Source: Acidimicrobiales bacterium (lineage in GTDB: Bacteria; Actinomycetota; Acidimicrobiia; Acidimicrobiales; GCA-2861595). Taken from it: a DNA stretch of 33,361 nt. The notes below the pieces were generated by a model that had not been told where the DNA came from, searched no databases, and worked only from the letters and a program-made list of their open reading frames with translations. Made by a program: the position numbers and the translations under genes. Each line of letters starts with the position of its first letter. The stretch's first letter is position 1. Shown here piece by piece: positions 32,086 to 33,361 of this stretch. The stretch is taken from NCBI GenBank assembly GCA_035540975.1, contig DATLFN010000127.1, positions 1 to 33,361 on the forward strand, given 5' to 3'.

Positions 32086-32131
32086 GCCAGAGCCCCGTGC
32101 GCCGGGGGCCCGTTCCGCGTACGACCGGCGT

Positions 32132-33361
32132 TCAGTCGGCGGGAGCGGGGAGATCGCCCGCCGGCCCGGCCGTCGTCGGACCAGTCCGTCCGGGACGACG
32201 GCCGCCGAGCCCCGTCCCGATGCCCGCCCCGGCGACGCTCACCAGGAGCAGCCAGGCGATGCCGCCGAGCAGCGCCTTGCTCGCCGCGCTGGGTGCGCCG
32301 GCAGGACCGGGCGCCGGCGAGGCGGCCGCCGGTCCGGCGGGCCCGGCGGCGGTCGCGGCCGCCGTGTCGACGGCCAGGTCACCCGTCGCCGCCGGGGCAT
32401 CGCCGCCCGGGAGCGCCTGCACGGGCCCGTCGGCGGGCGGCGGCGGGGCGGGCGCGGTGGCCGACTCCCCGGTGCGCACCGTGAACATGGTCGAGCGCAG
32501 CCCGAGGGCGCGGTCGAAGTCGATGCCGCTGACGGTGCGGGCGCCGCCCGTCCCCGCGACGTCGACCTCGAGCACACGCCCTGACGGGCCGGCCGTCCTG
32601 GTCGCCACGGCGGCGATGCGGCCGCGGTAGCCGATGCGGGCCGCCACGTCGCGCAGCGACACCGTGAGCGACCACGCCCCCGGGTCGTTGGTCGGGTAGG
32701 GGGCGGGGCGCAGGTACGGGTATCCGGCGCCGGTCGTGCCGAAGCCCTCCTCCGGGCTGGCCGAGAACCCCCCGCCGTTGGCCGAGTACACCGTCGACGC
32801 CAGCCCCTTGCCGAACAGGACGACCTGGCCCCGGGTCGCCGTGACGGCACGGTCCATGGCCGCGTACTCGACCTGGGCGCCCAGGTAGACCTGGCACTGC
32901 TGGGTGTCGCACAGTTCGCCGCCGCCGCCCATGGCTCGCAGCGCGTAGGTCCGGGCGGCGACGGCCTGCGCCCGGAGGGACGCCGCCGGCCAGCCCGGGT
33001 CGCGGACCTCGCCCATGCCCCGGAGGTACTGCTCGACGTCGACGTGGTTGACGAGGCGCAGCCCGTCTCCCGCCACCGCCTGGATGACGCCCCGGTAGCG
33101 GCTGCCCCGGGCGGCCACGCTCACGGTGCCGCCCTCGGCGGGGACCGCCCACAGTCCGCGCGGCGACGCCGCCCGGCCCGGCGTACCGCTCGCCGGAGCC
33201 GCCGCCGTGGGGGGTGTCGTCGGATCGGGGATGGTCGGGACGGGCGGCAGCGTGGCGATGGGCAGCGACGGCAGGGGCAGGAGGGGCTTGCCGCCGGGGA
33301 GCGGCAGGAGCCCGGGCACCGTCGTCGTGGTGGAGGGCGGGACCGGGGCGGCGGTCGTGGG
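32132..33361 (-). CDS. Partial CDS: SpoIID/LytB domain protein (N-terminus beyond window)
   Basis: The frame stays open to the right edge, so the start is outside; 409 residues are visible. A Pro/Thr-rich segment comes first, then the SpoIID/LytB domain: GLRLVNHVDVEQYLRGMGEV, with the glutamate that is catalytic in SpoIID, SLRAQAVAARTYALRAMG, LCDTQQCQVYLG with two cysteines, and YSANGGGFSASPEEGFG. A Pro/Ala linker and one hydrophobic helix near the end (LGGIAWLLLVSVAGAGIG) follow. SpoIID is a peptidoglycan lytic transglycosylase that cuts denuded glycans in Bacillus sporulation; LytB-domain relatives act in wall remodelling in non-sporulating species. C-terminal membrane anchoring is inferred. 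GTG 33319 would be an internal start but is not preferred. Confidence 0.85.
   Translation of the reverse strand, partial: PTTAAPVPPSTTTTVPGLLPLPGGKPLLPLPSLPIATLPPVPTIPDPTTPPTAAAPASGTPGRAASPRGLWAVPAEGGTVSVAARGSRYRGVIQAVAGDGLRLVNHVDVEQYLRGMGEVRDPGWPAASLRAQAVAARTYALRAMGGGGELCDTQQCQVYLGAQVEYAAMDRAVTATRGQVVLFGKGLASTVYSANGGGFSASPEEGFGTTGAGYPYLRPAPYPTNDPGAWSLTVSLRDVAARIGYRGRIAAVATRTAGPSGRVLEVDVAGTGGARTVSGIDFDRALGLRSTMFTVRTGESATAPAPPPPADGPVQALPGGDAPAATGDLAVDTAAATAAGPAGPAAASPAPGPAGAPSAASKALLGGIAWLLLVSVAGAGIGTGLGGRRPGRTGPTTAGPAGDLPAPAD

Overview
The window is very G+C-rich bacterial chromosome. Gene content and order point to an actinobacterium: ClpC, CarD, a DUF3263 gene followed by a LytR_C gene, a thrC-MoaD-groEL neighbourhood, and many probable leaderless genes. 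The absence of lsr2, and Acidimicrobiia-like features such as Thr/Pro linkers and a SigH-type sigma factor, suggest a deep-branching class such as Acidimicrobiia. That placement is inference; no marker gene was compared.

Layout. (1) 1-6132, plus strand: tail of folK, then panC, panD, nadB, nadC, coaX and lysS, mostly with 1-4 nt overlaps. The set makes pantothenate, NAD and the first CoA intermediate, and PanD and NadB both consume aspartate. (2) 6181-7182, minus: a trans-polyprenyl diphosphate synthase, divergent from clpC (7307-9805). (3) 9806-12320: two strong terminators, a possible subtilase relic, a secreted subtilase (minus) and an LppM-like lipoprotein (plus). (4) 12321-20890: radA, disA, a dienelactone-hydrolase-like gene, a frameshifted Crp/Fnr regulator (minus), carD, a PIN/TRAM membrane protein, a fused ispDF, rlmB and a SigH (Spo0H)-type sigma factor. 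This parallels both the mycobacterial radA-disA-carD-ispD-ispF-rlmB locus and the Bacillus clpC-radA-disA-yacL-ispD-ispF-rlmB-sigH locus. (5) 20912-22411: tRNA-Thr (minus), a decayed EAL-domain gene (minus), a DUF3263 gene and a LytR_C gene. (6) 22552-26579: a lipoprotein, otsB and otsA (convergent, with overlapping stop codons) and a glycerate kinase. (7) 26584-33361: an AI-2E-family membrane protein, then a SAM riboswitch in front of a thrC-type gene and a small MoaD/CysO-type sulfur carrier ending Gly-Gly-Ala. A response regulator, a groEL with two CIRCE operators and the C-terminal part of a SpoIID/LytB-domain protein (minus, running off the window) follow.

Most interesting point: the SAM riboswitch, thrC-type gene and GGA-tailed carrier stand together. 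SAM-I-class riboswitches normally switch off methionine synthesis, and a GGA tail on a sulfur carrier recalls HcyS of the Wolinella homocysteine pathway. The pair may therefore be a carrier-dependent homocysteine-forming system built on a threonine-synthase fold, by analogy with CysM and CysO. This is a hypothesis.

Other themes are recurrent TAnnnT boxes 6-9 nt before start codons lacking a Shine-Dalgarno (SD) sequence, sometimes overlapping the TAG stop of the gene before. There are also several short local duplications, including copies of gene 3' ends, an in-frame 18-nt repeat in nadB, and a hairpin repeat found 20 kb apart.
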